Made by a program: the position numbers and the translations under genes
From: Berkiella_A sp963976875
Lineage (GTDB): Bacteria > Pseudomonadota > Gammaproteobacteria > Berkiellales > Berkiellaceae
Assembly (NCBI GenBank): GCA_963976875.1
Contig: CAXBML010000004.1
Span: 62,001 to 126,000 of the forward strand
DNA: 64,000 nucleotides
Reading direction: 5' to 3'
Notes under the pieces: model-generated
The model's input: the letters and a program-made list of their open reading frames with translations, nothing else
Told to the model about the DNA's origin: nothing
Database searches by the model: none
Shown here: positions 63,622-64,000 of the stretch, piece after piece
Layout of the letters: each line of letters opens with the position of its first letter
Numbering within the stretch: the stretch's first letter is position 1

Positions 63622-64000
63622 ATGCGTACTAGTCAGTTACTACTTGCTACATTAAAAGAATCGCCACAAGATGCTGAACTAATCAGTCATCAGCTCATGT
63701 TGCGAGCGGGACTTATTCGAAAACTTGCTTCTGGACTGTATACGTGGCTCCCCCTGGGGTTACGTGTTTTAAGAAAAGTGGAGCAAGTGGTAAGAGATGA
63801 AATGAATGCCATCAATGCCCAAGAGCTTTTAATGCCCGTCGTGCAGCCTGCTGAACTATGGGAAGAAACAGACCGCTGGGAGCAATTTGGCCCACAACTC
63901 CTCAAAATAAAAGATAGGCATGACCGCTCTTTTTGTTTTGGCCCCACCCATGAAGAAGTAATCACTGATTTAGTACGCAATGAATTACAAAGCTACAAAG
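63622..64000 (+). CDS. proS: Prolyl-tRNA synthetase, N-terminal part
   Basis: The gene starts at ATG 63622, 31 bases after bamD, and runs off the window. The 126 residues visible begin MRTSQLLLATLKESPQDAEL, with AGLIRKLASGLYTWLPLGLRVLRKV and, from the class II motif 2 region, RHDRSFCFGPTHEEVITDL. These match bacterial-type ProS, which charges tRNA-Pro. AAAGGACAA lies upstream as a ribosome site. Confidence 0.95.
   Translation, partial: MRTSQLLLATLKESPQDAELISHQLMLRAGLIRKLASGLYTWLPLGLRVLRKVEQVVRDEMNAINAQELLMPVVQPAELWEETDRWEQFGPQLLKIKDRHDRSFCFGPTHEEVITDLVRNELQSYK

Noticed and set aside
1..64000. tRNA and rRNA genes
   Set aside because: I looked for TTCGAATCC-like T-arms on both strands and cloverleaf ends in the gaps and found none; the one TTCGAAT-like run lies in aroC.

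Overview
The window is one stretch of an AT-rich gammaproteobacterial chromosome. The housekeeping set is typical of that class: fimV-asd-leuBDC, aroC-prmB, smc-zipA-ligA, nfuA, glnS, cysS, lpxH, clpB, rluD-pgeF, bamD and proS. Several accessory genes look like eukaryote-directed effectors: a WASP-like actin regulator, a Dbl-type RhoGEF, a CE-clan cysteine enzyme with an ankyrin tail, and a Sel1-repeat protein. Together these suggest a host-associated or intracellular bacterium, perhaps of the Legionellales type. That placement is an inference; there is no rRNA, tRNA or secretion-system gene here to confirm it.

Layout. 1-2.3 kb: a large cysteine-free protein of unknown function and an intergenic region with a long hairpin. 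2.3-11.3 kb: a minus-strand block with fimV, asd, the leucine genes leuB/leuD/leuC, a tiny membrane protein, aroC and prmB. 11.4-20.8 kb: accessory region with a membrane protein, an RND efflux pair (adaptor and permease), a secreted-type protein with a galactose-binding-like segment, and, convergent with it, a 708-residue protein with a proline stretch, two WH2 motifs and two connector/acidic segments like the VCA region of WASP. 20.8-31.7 kb: a lipoprotein, ligA, zipA, smc, a single-domain response regulator, a degenerate SF1-helicase-like protein, a small conserved protein and nfuA. 31.7-33.4 kb: intergenic repeats, three small unknown genes and a double-glycine-leader bacteriocin-like peptide. 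33.4-38.8 kb: a tightly overlapping hutG-hutI-hutU-hutH operon for histidine breakdown. 38.9-41.6 kb: a Sel1-repeat protein and the CE-clan/ankyrin protein. 41.9-51.5 kb: leuA, pssA, a DUF3579 gene, a pseudo-receiver protein, glnS, a palindromic MITE-like element, dtd, cysS, ppiB and lpxH. 51.5-54.1 kb: an 880-residue protein with a Dbl-homology (RhoGEF) domain between proline-rich arms. 54.4-64 kb: small proteins, a DUF455 ferritin-like protein, clpB with a heat-shock promoter overlapping an inverted-repeat element, pgeF/rluD overlapping each other, a degenerate M48-peptidase-like membrane protein, bamD and the start of proS.

The most notable reading is a possible two-protein actin toolkit. 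One protein would load host Rho-family GTPases (DH domain) and the other would activate host Arp2/3 directly (WH2-WH2-connector-acidic). Both carry polyproline segments of the kind bound by SH3, EVH1 or profilin domains. The actin link rests on motif recognition by eye and needs structure prediction, profile searches and biochemistry.
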